Positions 53,729 through 62,921 are shown, counted from the stretch's first letter. The stretch is DNA of 64,000 nucleotides from Algoriphagus taiwanensis (GCF_036245645.1 NZ_BTPE01000004.1:1-64000); one strand, 5' to 3'. Notes: a model not told the origin generated them from the letters alone. Program-made: numbers and translations.

Positions 53729-54126
53729 CCTCGAAAATCTGGATTCATCTTGTTTTTTATACTCGCCTGAAAGCACCTCTTTTGGTGGGGAAATTGAAGA
53801 AAGACATCAAGAATGGATTGGAGGAGTTTTTATCAGAAAACTGCGATCAACCCTGTGCTTACCATATTTTGCCTGAGCACATTCACCTTTTGATCAATTT
53901 ATCGGATTCTCTATCTGCAAGGGAAATTTTAAAAAAGATTCAATCCAAAATTCAGGACTCTTTGAAAGAAAGTAAAATGGAAGTGAATCTGGATTGGGAG
54001 GAAGAGTTTCATGTGCATTCGGTGAGTGCCACTCGACTTTCCACTGAGAAAAGCGGAATTATGCGCCAGGAATTGATCCATCAGGAGCTTTCCTTGGAAG
54101 AGGAGATGAAGTTTCTGGGTATGTAA
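53716..54126 (+). CDS. REP-associated Y1 transposase-like protein, catalytic tyrosine lost
   Basis: A 136-aa member of the IS200/REP-associated (RAYT) Y1 transposase family. WIHLVFYTRLKAPLL matches the opening strand and HIH at residues 55-57 (EHIHLLI) is the HUH metal motif. In the template I recall the catalytic Tyr lies in a V-I-Q-Y-I-R-N-Q block; aligning WEEEFHVHSVSA with WQDGYGVFSVSH puts Gly114 there, and no tyrosine follows Tyr49. The protein therefore probably cannot cleave DNA, and may be domesticated or decaying. No REP palindromes lie directly beside it. Confidence 0.8.
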   Translation: MSYSSSKIWIHLVFYTRLKAPLLVGKLKKDIKNGLEEFLSENCDQPCAYHILPEHIHLLINLSDSLSAREILKKIQSKIQDSLKESKMEVNLDWEEEFHVHSVSATRLSTEKSGIMRQELIHQELSLEEEMKFLGM

Positions 54127-54131
54127 TTAAA

Positions 54132-54160
54132 AAAGCCTCCGGAGGTGATCCAGAGGCTTT
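54132..54160. terminator. Bidirectional terminator between RAYT-like gene and hmgA
   Basis: AAAGCCTC/GAGGCTTT stem (54132-54139 with 54153-54160) extended by GGA/TCC, loop GGTGA. The core is nearly the same as the terminator at 8789-8820, suggesting one terminator family in this genome. Confidence 0.8.
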
Positions 54161-54167
54161 CTAGCTA

Positions 54168-55331
54168 TTATTCGGTCCAGCTCATGGGGTAATTTTCATC
54201 CACAAAGCTCAAGGCGTCCTTGGTCAGCATCAGGGGCCTAAAGGTATCAAGCATGACTGCATATTCTTTGGTTTCCTTTGCTCCGATGGATTTTTCGACT
54301 GTTCCCGGATGGGGTCCGTGAGGTAGCCCACCCATGTGGATCGTGAAAGATCCCCGGTCAATCCCTTTGCGGCTCATAAATTCTCCCTCTGCGTAATAAA
54401 GAACCTCATCCGAATCGATATTGCTGTGATTATATGGAGCCGGAATAGCCAAAGGATGATAGTCAAACAAGCGAGGCACAAAGGAACAAATCACAAATCC
54501 CCAAGCCTGAAATGTCTGATGCACCGGAGGTGGCTGATGAATGCGCCCGGTAATTGGCTCAAAATCATGGATGGAAAGCGCGTAGGGGTAGAGGTATCCA
54601 TCCCAACCCACGATATCCAAAGGACTGTGCCCGTAGTGGTATTGGTGAAGCATGCCCTGCTTTTTGATCTGGACTAAGTAATCGCCCTTTTGATCTTCGA
54701 TATGCAACTCATGCGGGGGTCTGATGTCCCGCTCGCAATAGGGAGAGTGCTCCAAGAGCTGCCCAACTTCGTTTCTGTAGCGTTTTACCGTCTCGATAGG
54801 GCCGTGGGACTCAATGACCAATAAGCGCAGAGGTCCCTCTTCTGCAAACTCAAAGCGGTAAATGGTAGTCCTTGGAATGACCACATAGTCGCCTTTTTTG
54901 ACCTCGAGCTTTCCAAATTGGGAATACAGTATGCCCTCGCCATCATGAATGTAAATCAGTTCGTCTCCATCCGCATTTTTAAAATAGTAATCCATTTTTC
55001 GATTCTTGGGAGAGCAGATTCCCATCATCACGTCATTGTTCATCATCAGCATCCTTCGGGCACTGAGATAGTCTTCGCCGGTAGTCTCTACCCCGGAAGT
55101 CTTGAGGTGAGTCTGATTGAGTCCATAAGCTTCCGCAGGCTCCCACTTGTAGGGCTTTGGAGTGCCTATGGATTTGACCTCGTTGGGATTATAGATATGG
55201 TATAGGTTGGAATAGATTCCGGAGAAGCCCTTGGAACTCACCAATTCTTCTTTGTAAAGACTGCCGTCAGGTTGCCTGAATTGGGTGTGGCGCTTGGGGG
55301 GTATTTTTCCTAATCTGAAGTAGTATGCCAT
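54168..55331 (-). CDS. hmgA: Homogentisate 1,2-dioxygenase
   Basis: A 387-aa non-heme iron dioxygenase that opens the ring of homogentisate to maleylacetoacetate in tyrosine/phenylalanine breakdown. Cupin-type core with YNHSNIDSDEVLYYAEGEF (His and Glu iron ligands) and HMGGLPHGPHPG (His) is present, plus RIHQPPPVHQT. It is a stand-alone gene here; maiA/fahA are not in the window. Convergent with the RAYT-like gene. Confidence 0.93.
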   Translation of the reverse strand: MAYYFRLGKIPPKRHTQFRQPDGSLYKEELVSSKGFSGIYSNLYHIYNPNEVKSIGTPKPYKWEPAEAYGLNQTHLKTSGVETTGEDYLSARRMLMMNNDVMMGICSPKNRKMDYYFKNADGDELIYIHDGEGILYSQFGKLEVKKGDYVVIPRTTIYRFEFAEEGPLRLLVIESHGPIETVKRYRNEVGQLLEHSPYCERDIRPPHELHIEDQKGDYLVQIKKQGMLHQYHYGHSPLDIVGWDGYLYPYALSIHDFEPITGRIHQPPPVHQTFQAWGFVICSFVPRLFDYHPLAIPAPYNHSNIDSDEVLYYAEGEFMSRKGIDRGSFTIHMGGLPHGPHPGTVEKSIGAKETKEYAVMLDTFRPLMLTKDALSFVDENYPMSWTE

Positions 55332-55399
55332 GATTTTGGGTTTATATTCGCTTTTGCTTGCTAATTTAACACTTATCTCAAAGACCTATTCATCTTATC

Positions 55400-56266
55400 A
55401 TGTACTCTTTTGATCAACTGGGCTCTGGCTTGGAAAGTTTTATAGTGCCAACCTCCGCTTTTCAAAAATCCTGTTTTCTAATCCTCATTTCGCTGTTTTC
55501 GACTGCCTTTTTCCCTGCCTTCTCCCAGACCAAGGCTACTCTGCTTTGGTCGGACGAATTTGATCAAAATGGACTTCCAGACCCTGAAAAGTGGGGCTAC
55601 AATGTAGGAGACCATGGATGGGGAAATAATGAGTTGCAGTTTTACACCGAAGGCAACCTTGACAATGCCAGAGTGGAAAACGGACTATTGATCATCGAAG
55701 CCAAAAAAGATGCCGACTATCCCAAAGGGTATAGCTCTGCTCGCTTAGTCACTAAAGGCAAGGCTGCTTGGCAATTTGGGTATATTGAAGTCAGGGCAAA
55801 ACTTCCCGAAGGGGTAGGCACTTGGCCGGCTATCTGGATGCTGGCAGAAGAAAACCGACACGGTGGCTGGCCTAAAAACGGAGAGATTGACATCATGGAG
55901 CATGTAGGCTACGATCCGGGGACGGTTCATGGCACCGTCCATACCGCAGCATTTAATCACACCAAAAACACCCACAAAGGAGCTCAAGTGAATGTTCCTG
56001 ATTTTAATTCGGAGTTTCATCTGTATGCTATTGATTGGACTTCCGAAAAAATCGACTTCTACATGGATGGAGAGCGGTACTTTACTTTTGAAAATACAGG
56101 AGGGGATTATCAGGAGTGGCCTTTTGACCAACCTTTCCATCTGGTCTTGAATATTGCAGTTGGGGGAAATTGGGGTGGACAAAAAGGCATAGATCCCGAT
56201 ATCTGGCCTCAGCGTATGGAAATTGATTATGTGAGAGTCTACGACAAGATGCCTACAGGGCAATAA
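55400..56266 (+). CDS. Secreted glycoside hydrolase family 16 (beta-glucanase/laminarinase)
   Basis: A 288-aa exported hydrolase. A signal-like N-terminus ends near FSQTKATLLW, then LWSDEFDQNGLPDPEKWGYN and GEIDIMEHVG (the E-x-D-x-x-E catalytic motif), with YAIDWTSEKIDFYMDGE and LVLNIAVGGNWGG. GH16 enzymes cut internal beta-1,3/1,4 glycosidic bonds; the sequence suits laminarin-type glucans. The long 40-residue N-terminus may include a less certain start. The next gene begins 97 bases downstream. Confidence 0.9.
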   Translation: MYSFDQLGSGLESFIVPTSAFQKSCFLILISLFSTAFFPAFSQTKATLLWSDEFDQNGLPDPEKWGYNVGDHGWGNNELQFYTEGNLDNARVENGLLIIEAKKDADYPKGYSSARLVTKGKAAWQFGYIEVRAKLPEGVGTWPAIWMLAEENRHGGWPKNGEIDIMEHVGYDPGTVHGTVHTAAFNHTKNTHKGAQVNVPDFNSEFHLYAIDWTSEKIDFYMDGERYFTFENTGGDYQEWPFDQPFHLVLNIAVGGNWGGQKGIDPDIWPQRMEIDYVRVYDKMPTGQ

Positions 56267-56362
56267 AGCTTGGACTCTTAGTGGTATTTGTCCGGAATTT
56301 TTTGGAATGTTTCCTTTTGTCCGTTAATTAGACCAAGTTCCATTGTTAGCATTACTTACCTC

Positions 56363-57013
56363 ATGCAAGATTCCTATACCAAAAGAAGAAAAATCAGAGC
56401 CTTTATCATCATCAGCGTTCTGCTCTTGATGCTTTATGCCAAAAACCTTCTGGAAAGACAGTCCTTCAAAAACATCAGCACCACCTTTACAGAGGTGTAC
56501 AATGATCGTTTGGTAGTAGAAAGCTACATTTTTGATATTTCCGAAAAGCTCTTCCAAATCCAAAAGTTGATAGACCATTGTGATATTGAGTACGACTACT
56601 CAAAGGTCATCAATGAAATTTCCACCTTTGAAGCTCAGATTTTGGAAGTGGTGACAGAGTTTGAACAAACCAAATTGACACCGGAAGAGGCCACTTATCT
56701 GAATGATTTCAAAAAAATCATCACCCAAGACCTGAACATCAAAAGCTATGAGTTGCTTTATTCTGATTCATCGGGTGTAAATAGAGCTCAGGTCAGAATC
56801 TATGACAAAAAGATCAGTGATGCCCGAAAGGATCTGGACAACCTGAGCAATATTCAGCTTCAGGAAGGGGAAAGAATCATTACCAAAGCCAAGACCCTGA
56901 TCAATCGCTCCCAGATATGGGCCCAGTTTGAGGTGGCTATTTTGATCATTCTTGTGGTGGTCATGTTTTTGTTCCTTTTCCGACCCATCAGGAGAAATGA
57001 AGGGATGATCTAA
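56363..57013 (+). CDS. Membrane sensor with four-helix-bundle domain and no output domain
   Basis: A 216-aa protein: membrane segment 1 near residues 14-28, a helical extracytoplasmic domain (about 35-190, rich in LVVESYIFDISEK and LDNLSNIQLQEGER repeats), membrane segment 2 near 190-207, then only ten residues (RPIRRNEGMI). The layout matches the 4HB chemoreceptor sensor but lacks HAMP, kinase or methyl-accepting output. The ATG at 56363 is chosen since it precedes the first membrane helix. It may partner with a separate output protein. Confidence 0.7.
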   Translation: MQDSYTKRRKIRAFIIISVLLLMLYAKNLLERQSFKNISTTFTEVYNDRLVVESYIFDISEKLFQIQKLIDHCDIEYDYSKVINEISTFEAQILEVVTEFEQTKLTPEEATYLNDFKKIITQDLNIKSYELLYSDSSGVNRAQVRIYDKKISDARKDLDNLSNIQLQEGERIITKAKTLINRSQIWAQFEVAILIILVVVMFLFLFRPIRRNEGMI

Positions 57014-57067
57014 CCTTAATCCAATCCCAAGGCTTTTCTTGCTTTTCTTAACAAATTGAGTTTATAT

Positions 57068-57098
57068 AAAAAAACCTGCTCTTTCGGAGCAGGTTTTT
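57068..57098. terminator. Bidirectional terminator
   Basis: AAACCTGCTC/GAGCAGGTTT stem (57072-57081 with 57087-57096) with A run left and T run right; serves the convergent sensor and subunit 3 genes. Confidence 0.87.
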
Positions 57099-57109
57099 TG
57101 TTTTTGAGA

Positions 57110-57673
57110 TTAAATCGCCCAGGCTTTGTCACCTTTCTGATAGTCTAAGCAGCCGTCGTACCGGCCGGGTACTTCCACGTAGCGCAGCGCTTGGGTTGCT
57201 CCGATTTCTGATGTGAAATATCCCAGGACAGTCAGGTCGCGAAGCATATTGATAATGATCGGCTTGCGCTCTTCTCCACTGTTTTTGAATTGTTCCTGAA
57301 GTCCATTTAGGTAAGCCAAGCGATCTTCTGCACTAGCTTGAATAAAGTCACTTCCTTTTTCAGCTTTGAATTCCTTCCGGATCATGTTCAGTCCATCGAT
57401 AAAGGCCTGCTGCTGCTCGGCATCGTAGGTGTCCTTGACCATCATCTGCATAAACTCACCGATTTTGGTGGCTTTAGCCCCAGGAGTGTCTGTGGTCGGG
57501 ATGATCGTCTCTCCGATTTCATCCAAGAAGGCTAAGTCTTCCGGGCTGAAGTTTAGGTCTTTGATTTGATTCTCGGGAGCACATCCGGTCAAGATAGCGG
57601 TGGCACCGATCATCGTACCTCCCATCATCAGTGCGACGCTTTTCAGTGCATCTCTTCTGTTCATTACTGTCAT
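57110..57673 (-). CDS. Gluconate 2-dehydrogenase subunit 3-like (hitch-hiker) protein
   Basis: A 187-aa small subunit (PF13618-like). The N-terminus MNRRDALKSVALMMGG is a twin-arginine signal and a lipobox LTGC follows near residue 29, so it should be a Tat lipoprotein. The body is helical (LDEIGETIIPTTDTPGAKAT). Such subunits carry their GMC partner through Tat export and support electron transfer. It follows the GMC gene by 12 bases. ATG 57664 is an alternative start. Confidence 0.87.
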   Translation of the reverse strand: MTVMNRRDALKSVALMMGGTMIGATAILTGCAPENQIKDLNFSPEDLAFLDEIGETIIPTTDTPGAKATKIGEFMQMMVKDTYDAEQQQAFIDGLNMIRKEFKAEKGSDFIQASAEDRLAYLNGLQEQFKNSGEERKPIIINMLRDLTVLGYFTSEIGATQALRYVEVPGRYDGCLDYQKGDKAWAI

Positions 57674-57685
57674 AGCTTTTATTGA

Positions 57686-59365
57686 TTAGAGGTTTTGTCT
57701 TTTCAATTCTTCCACGGCAAAATTTGCAGCTCTTGCAGTCAATGCCATATAGGTCAGGGATGGATTTTGGGCTGCAGCCGAAGTCATGCACGCTCCATCT
57801 GTGACGAATACGTTCTTGGCTTCCCATACCTGATTGTTCCCATTGAGGACAGAGGTTTTAGGATCTCTTCCCATTCTGGCCGTTCCCATTTCGTGGATAC
57901 CCTGACCAAAAGTGTAGCCTGCATCGAATGTTTTTACGTTTTTGAATCCGGCTACTTCCAGCATCTCGGCCATGTCATTCATCATATCCTGACGCATTTT
58001 CAGCTCGTTTTCCTTGATCTCAGCATTCATCACCAAAGCTTCCATACCCCACTTATCTTTCACTGTATCGCTTAGTCGGATATGATTTTCATGGTAAGGA
58101 AGAATCTCTCCAAAGGCAGTAAATCCGGCACTCCATGGTCCCGGTTCGGTCAAAGCCTCTTTCATAGGAGCACCAAAGCCCAATTCCGCTACGTCTCTGG
58201 ACCAGCCACTGCGGCTGGCACCCCCTTGATAGCCAAATCCTCTCAGGTAATCTCTTTTATCCCCGTTGAGATTTCTGAACCTGGGGATATATAGACCAGT
58301 AGGCCTTCTTCCAAAGTAATACTTGTCCTCGTAGCCTTCCATTTGTCCATTGGCTCCGCAGCGGAAGTGATGATCCATTACATTGTGCCCAAGCTCTCCG
58401 GAGCTGGATCCTAATCCTCCCGGCCAGATATCGGTGGCCGATCTCATCAAAATTGCCGTCGAGTTGAAGGCAGAAGCACAGAGGAAGATGATTTTGGCAT
58501 CAAACTCATAGGTTTGATTGGTTTCGGCATCCAATACTTCTACGCCTGTAGCTTTTTGGGTGTCTTTGTCATAGATCAGTCTCCTTACAATAGACCAAGG
58601 TCTCAGGGTAAGGTTTCCTGTAGCAAAAGCTGCAGGATAAGTGGAGGACTGAGTACTGAAATATCCTCCGAAAGGACAGCCCAAGGAACACTTGTTTCGG
58701 TATTGACAGCCAGATCTACCGGGTAAAGGGTCGGTATTGTTAGCCGGACGGCCGATGGTCCAAGTTCTTGCACCGGCATAGTGGGCTTTGATTTTTTCTG
58801 CTGCGTCTTTTTCTACGCAGTTCATGGGGACAGGAGTCTGAAACTCTCCATCCGGAAGGATTTCCAATCCGTCCTTGGAACCGGATACCCCGATGAATTT
58901 TTCCACATAGCTATACCAAGGAGCCAAATCATTGTATCGGATAGGCCAGTCCACAGCTATACCTTCTTTGGCATTTGCTTCAAAATCCACATTAGCCCAT
59001 CGATAGGACTGACGGCCCCAAAGCAAAGATCGGCCACCTACCTGATAGCCTCTAAACCATGTGAAGGGCTTCTCTTCCACATAGGGAGAGTCGCTTTCGT
59101 GAGCCCACCAATCCAGATTAAGTTCATTGAGTACGTAGTCTCTTCTCAGGTTGGGATGGTTTTCCAACATTTCCTGAGTTCGGCGTCCTCTATGCGGGAT
59201 TTCCCATGGGGGTAGAGTGGCTGTTTTATAATCCTTCACATGCTCAACCATCGGGCCTCTCTCCAGGAGCAATACTTTCAGCCCCTTCTCCGTCAGCTCT
59301 TTTGCGGCCCAACCACCGCTAATCCCTGACCCAACTACGATTGCGTCATATTTCTCATTTGCCAT
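57686..59365 (-). CDS. GMC family FAD oxidoreductase (sugar dehydrogenase-like)
   Basis: A 559-aa FAD enzyme. VVGSGISGGWAAKELTEKG is the FAD-binding Rossmann loop; Cys220, Cys226 and Cys230 in SGCQYRNKCSLGCPFG are positioned like the Fe-S ligands of FAD-dependent sugar dehydrogenase large subunits; HEMGTARMG carries the catalytic His and AAQNPSLTY the Asn. It has no signal of its own, fitting hitch-hiker export with the Tat-type subunit 3 encoded after it. It probably oxidises the C3 hydroxyl of a sugar or glycoside; the exact substrate is inferred. Confidence 0.9.
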   Translation of the reverse strand: MANEKYDAIVVGSGISGGWAAKELTEKGLKVLLLERGPMVEHVKDYKTATLPPWEIPHRGRRTQEMLENHPNLRRDYVLNELNLDWWAHESDSPYVEEKPFTWFRGYQVGGRSLLWGRQSYRWANVDFEANAKEGIAVDWPIRYNDLAPWYSYVEKFIGVSGSKDGLEILPDGEFQTPVPMNCVEKDAAEKIKAHYAGARTWTIGRPANNTDPLPGRSGCQYRNKCSLGCPFGGYFSTQSSTYPAAFATGNLTLRPWSIVRRLIYDKDTQKATGVEVLDAETNQTYEFDAKIIFLCASAFNSTAILMRSATDIWPGGLGSSSGELGHNVMDHHFRCGANGQMEGYEDKYYFGRRPTGLYIPRFRNLNGDKRDYLRGFGYQGGASRSGWSRDVAELGFGAPMKEALTEPGPWSAGFTAFGEILPYHENHIRLSDTVKDKWGMEALVMNAEIKENELKMRQDMMNDMAEMLEVAGFKNVKTFDAGYTFGQGIHEMGTARMGRDPKTSVLNGNNQVWEAKNVFVTDGACMTSAAAQNPSLTYMALTARAANFAVEELKRQNL

Positions 59366-59393
59366 AAGTATGGTATTTGGTTAATTAATTTTC

Positions 59394-60266
59394 TTAAACG
59401 TCACAAACCTGCACGGCATGTCCCAGTGCAGCGATTTTATCTTGTCCTTTGGGGATGAATTCGTGAGAAACATACCCCTTAAACCCAGAATCCACAATGG
59501 CTTGCATGATGGGCGGATAATATATTTCCTGAGATTCATCCAGATCATTTCTCCCGGGATTGCCGGCAGTATGGTAATGACCGAAGTACTGATGGTTATT
59601 GCGGATAGTCCGGATGATGTCACCCTCGTCTATCTGCATATGGTAGATGTCAAAAAGGAGCTTAAAGTTGTCACTCGAAATCCGCTTGCATAGCTCTACT
59701 CCCCAGGCGGACTTATCGCACATGTAGTCTTTATGATCCACCCGGCTGTTTAGTAATTCCATTGTGATGATGACGCCGTGCTTTTCAGCATCCGCCAAAA
59801 TGCGCTTGATTCCTGCTTCGCAATTCTTGAGGCCGGTTTCGTCATCCATTCCTCTTCTGTTTCCGGAAAATGCAATGAGGTTTTTGTACCCGTTTTTTGC
59901 TACCAGTGGGATGACTTCTTTGTAGTTTTTCTCCAGCTGATCGTGGAATTTCGGATCATTGAACCCGTCAGGGATGCCTAGCTCCGCGCCGTTGCACATG
60001 GAGCAGTGGATGCCGTGCTTCTGAAGGGTAGCCCAGTTATTCGGGCCAATTAGGTCGATGGCCTGTACGCCGACAGTTTTGATCCCTATACAGAGCTCTT
60101 CGAGAGACAGGGGTCTCATGGACCAGGCGCATACGCCATGATTGATATTTCCTTTCAAGGAGGGGAGTTTTTCCTCTTTCCAATCAAAAGAGGAGAGTGA
60201 CCCTAGCGCAGCACCGCCAAAAGCCAGTTTTTTCACGAGAGATCGTCTTCCGGAATCAAAATCCAT
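59394..60266 (-). CDS. TIM-barrel isomerase, hydroxypyruvate isomerase-like
   Basis: A 290-aa sugar isomerase/epimerase-type TIM barrel. N-terminus SGRRSLVKKLAFGGAALG looks like a Tat signal. Barrel features: ITMELLNSRVDHKDYM, LLFDIYHMQIDEGD (metal ligands Glu, Asp, His) and YVSHEFIPKG. Hydroxypyruvate isomerase-like family members often serve in 3-keto-sugar or polyol pathways; the substrate is unknown. It ends 28 bases before the GMC gene and starts 2 bases after the permease. Confidence 0.85.
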   Translation of the reverse strand: MDFDSGRRSLVKKLAFGGAALGSLSSFDWKEEKLPSLKGNINHGVCAWSMRPLSLEELCIGIKTVGVQAIDLIGPNNWATLQKHGIHCSMCNGAELGIPDGFNDPKFHDQLEKNYKEVIPLVAKNGYKNLIAFSGNRRGMDDETGLKNCEAGIKRILADAEKHGVIITMELLNSRVDHKDYMCDKSAWGVELCKRISSDNFKLLFDIYHMQIDEGDIIRTIRNNHQYFGHYHTAGNPGRNDLDESQEIYYPPIMQAIVDSGFKGYVSHEFIPKGQDKIAALGHAVQVCDV

Positions 60267-60268
60267 GG

Positions 60269-61504
60269 TTAGTTTGGGTTAGTAATAGGTTTGATTTTTT
60301 CCTTTTTGAAAAAAGAAATGAAAAATAGTAAAACCAAAACGGAAATACCAGCAGGAATCAACCAAATCGATGTCCAGTCATGTTTTCCTGAGCCGTCGAG
60401 GAAGTGATTCGAGATTTGCCCGGCTGCCCAAAAACCGATCAGCATGCCCACTCCATACGTGGCCAAAGTGATGAGGCCCTGCGCGGAGGATTTAAATCGA
60501 TGTCCGGCGTGGGCATCGGTATAAATCTGTCCGCTCACGAAAAAGAAATCATAACAAACTCCATGCAGGGCTATCCCTACCAAAAGCATCCATACACCAG
60601 AGTCAGCATCCCCAAAAGCGAAAAACAAATAGCGGATCGCCCAAGCCAGCATGGCCACGATCAGGGTCTTTTTAATGCCAAATCTGGAGAAAAACAAAGG
60701 CAAGGCTAGCATAAACAAAACTTCCGAAACCTGGCCAATGGTCATTTTTCCAGTGGAATTCTCTACCCCGATCTCTGTCAAGAAGGGACTGGCATTCTGA
60801 TAATAGAACGCAAGCGGAATACAGATTAAAATCGAAGACAAGAAGAAAATGGCAAAGTTTCGATGTTTGAGAAGGGCCAAGGCATCCAATCCCAAAGCTT
60901 CTGAAAGCTTAAACTCACCCTGGGCCTGTGCCCTAGGCGGGGTAGCAGGAAGGGTAAAGCTGTAAATGCCCAATGCCAAAGAAACCAAGCTTGCCATCAA
61001 CCAGGTGTTTTTGAGCATTCCATCGGCTAGACCAGCAACACTATCCCATCCTAAAGTGGAAATCAAAAGACCGGAAGCTATCCATCCTATGGTCCCCCAA
61101 ACCCGGACTATGGAAAATTCCTTAGCCGGATCTTTCATTTGATTGAAGGAAATGGAATTGACTAAGGCAAGGGTAGGCATAAACAAAATCATGTAGGCCA
61201 AAAGAACCGGGAAAAAGCCGGAAAAATCTGTGGAGCTGTAGAGCAAGTACATCAAGCCAGCCCCTAAAAGATGAATTGCGCCTAAAATTCTTTGAGCATG
61301 AAAATACCGGTCAGCAATCAGTCCGACGATAAAGGGAGCGATGATGGCACCGAATGATTGGGTGGAAAAAGCCAAGGAAATCTCCTGATCGGCTGATTTT
61401 AAATTATTTCCCAAAAACGTACCCATGGTGACATACCAAGAACCCCAGACAAAAAACTCCAAAAACATCATGAGTGACAGGCGAAATTTGGTCATTGGGT
61501 TCAT
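60269..61504 (-). CDS. MFS permease, NupG nucleoside-permease family
   Basis: A 411-aa, 12-segment inner-membrane transporter. FLEFFVWGSWYVTMGTFLG, IVGLIADRYFHAQRILG and RVWGTIGWIASGLLIS belong to the nucleoside:H+ symporter (NUP) family. In Bacteroidota, members near GMC/isomerase genes probably carry sugars or their keto derivatives, so nucleoside uptake is not certain. First gene of the four-gene minus-strand operon; ATG 61495 is a possible start. Confidence 0.85.
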   Translation of the reverse strand: MNPMTKFRLSLMMFLEFFVWGSWYVTMGTFLGNNLKSADQEISLAFSTQSFGAIIAPFIVGLIADRYFHAQRILGAIHLLGAGLMYLLYSSTDFSGFFPVLLAYMILFMPTLALVNSISFNQMKDPAKEFSIVRVWGTIGWIASGLLISTLGWDSVAGLADGMLKNTWLMASLVSLALGIYSFTLPATPPRAQAQGEFKLSEALGLDALALLKHRNFAIFFLSSILICIPLAFYYQNASPFLTEIGVENSTGKMTIGQVSEVLFMLALPLFFSRFGIKKTLIVAMLAWAIRYLFFAFGDADSGVWMLLVGIALHGVCYDFFFVSGQIYTDAHAGHRFKSSAQGLITLATYGVGMLIGFWAAGQISNHFLDGSGKHDWTSIWLIPAGISVLVLLFFISFFKKEKIKPITNPN

Positions 61505-61751
61505 AAGCGAGGAGAGGGGATTTTTTCGAAGAAAAAGTGGTTTTCTGCTTTCAGATTTAAATTTTGGGCTTTTTGCTGTATTTTAAGCATCTGTTTCCAG
61601 ATTCTGAAGAAAAGGATCGGAAAGTTTTGTCAAGCCATTCATAAACCCATGAAGCTATTGATCAGAAATTAGCCAAACAGGGCTGAGAATACCCGAAATT
61701 CCAGTTTTAAATAACACAACTCAAAATAACCTTTAAACTAAACTATTGACT
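61505..61751. other. Divergent intergenic region of the sugar cluster
   Basis: Contains the start regions of the permease operon (minus) and the Gfo/Idh operon (plus). A short GGCTGAGAATACCC segment recalls part of a TPP riboswitch but the rest of that element is absent. No clear TAnnTTTG box or palindrome was recognised; a control site for a sugar-responsive regulator may lie here. Confidence 0.3.
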
Positions 61752-62921
61752 ATGTCAACGGCAAGAAAACTCAAACTAGGTCTAGTGGGAGGCGGCCCAG
61801 GATCATTCATTGGAGCCATTCATCTCAACGGAGCCCTGATGGATGGGATGTTTGAACTGGTATGTGGAGCTTTTAGCTCCAATCCTGAAAAATCCAGACA
61901 AAGAGGAGAGGAACTAATGATAGACCCTTCCCGAGTCTATGGAAGCTACGATGAAATGTTTCAAAAAGAGGCAGAGCTTCGCGAGGATCAGCGAATGGAT
62001 GTGGTAGCTATTGTGACTCCAAATAATGTTCATTTTGATCCTACTGTCAAAGCACTGAAGCATGGGTTTCATGTGGCTTTGGATAAGCCGTTGACGCTCA
62101 ATTATGCCGAAGCCAAGGCGCTTTATCCCATAGTGAAAAATTCTGATCGGAGATTTCTTCTCACCCATACCTATACCGGCTACCCTATGATCAAGCAGGC
62201 CAAGCAGATGGTCATGAATGGGGAGATTGGAGAGGTCCGAAAAGTCTATGTAGAATATCCCCAAGGCTGGTTGTACAAGCTTTTGGAAACTGAAAACAAC
62301 AAACAAGCCGAGTGGAGGACAGACCCGGCCCGAAATGGACAAGCGGGCTGTATGGGAGATATCGGTACCCATGCCTTCAATATGGCAGAGTACATCACGG
62401 GCCTCAAGGTGACTAAAATTTGCGCAGACCTGTATATCAAGATCCCGGGAAGGCCGATTGATGACGACGGAGTGGTTTTGCTTGGCTTTGAAAATGGTGC
62501 ATCTGGGGTGTTGATGGCTTCTCAGACGGATACAGGCTGTGAAAACAACCTCAAAGTCCGGGTTTACGGACAAAAAGGAGGCTTGGAGTGGGAGCAAGAG
62601 CTCAACAACTCCTTGACTGTGAGATTCCCCAATGAACCAGCTAGAATTTTCCGTGCGGGAACAGGTTATTTGGGATCATTGGCCCAGGAAAACACCCGCA
62701 CTCCAGCAGGACACCCGGAAGGATACATTGAGGCTTTTGCCAATCATTACCGGAATTTTGCCCGCTGTATCTATGCAGACCGAGCCGGTCAAAAGCCAAA
62801 ATGGGAGTGGGAGGACTATCCGGGTATAGAGGACGGAATCCGGGGGATGGCATTTATCGACTTGGTGCTAAAGAGCAATGAGTCCGATCAGAAATGGACT
62901 CCTTTTGTGGTGGAGAAATAG
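61752..62921 (+). CDS. Gfo/Idh/MocA family oxidoreductase
   Basis: A 389-aa NAD(P)-dependent oxidoreductase. KLGLVGGGPGSFIGAIHL is the Rossmann loop, ALDKPLTLN the conserved Lys region, and GDIGTHAFNMAEYI the substrate-facing His. These enzymes reduce or oxidise keto-sugars and inositol. The ATG at 61752 is preferred over a TTG two codons earlier. It begins the plus-strand operon, 94 bases before the second TIM-barrel gene, and is divergent from the GMC cluster. Confidence 0.92.
   Translation: MSTARKLKLGLVGGGPGSFIGAIHLNGALMDGMFELVCGAFSSNPEKSRQRGEELMIDPSRVYGSYDEMFQKEAELREDQRMDVVAIVTPNNVHFDPTVKALKHGFHVALDKPLTLNYAEAKALYPIVKNSDRRFLLTHTYTGYPMIKQAKQMVMNGEIGEVRKVYVEYPQGWLYKLLETENNKQAEWRTDPARNGQAGCMGDIGTHAFNMAEYITGLKVTKICADLYIKIPGRPIDDDGVVLLGFENGASGVLMASQTDTGCENNLKVRVYGQKGGLEWEQELNNSLTVRFPNEPARIFRAGTGYLGSLAQENTRTPAGHPEGYIEAFANHYRNFARCIYADRAGQKPKWEWEDYPGIEDGIRGMAFIDLVLKSNESDQKWTPFVVEK

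Noticed and set aside
61640..61720. TPP-riboswitch-like GGCTGAGAATACCC segment
   Set aside because: Only the CUGAGA-ACCC block is present; the GAACCUGAU and GGGGUGC parts and the closing helix are missing, and the flanking genes are not thiamine-related.
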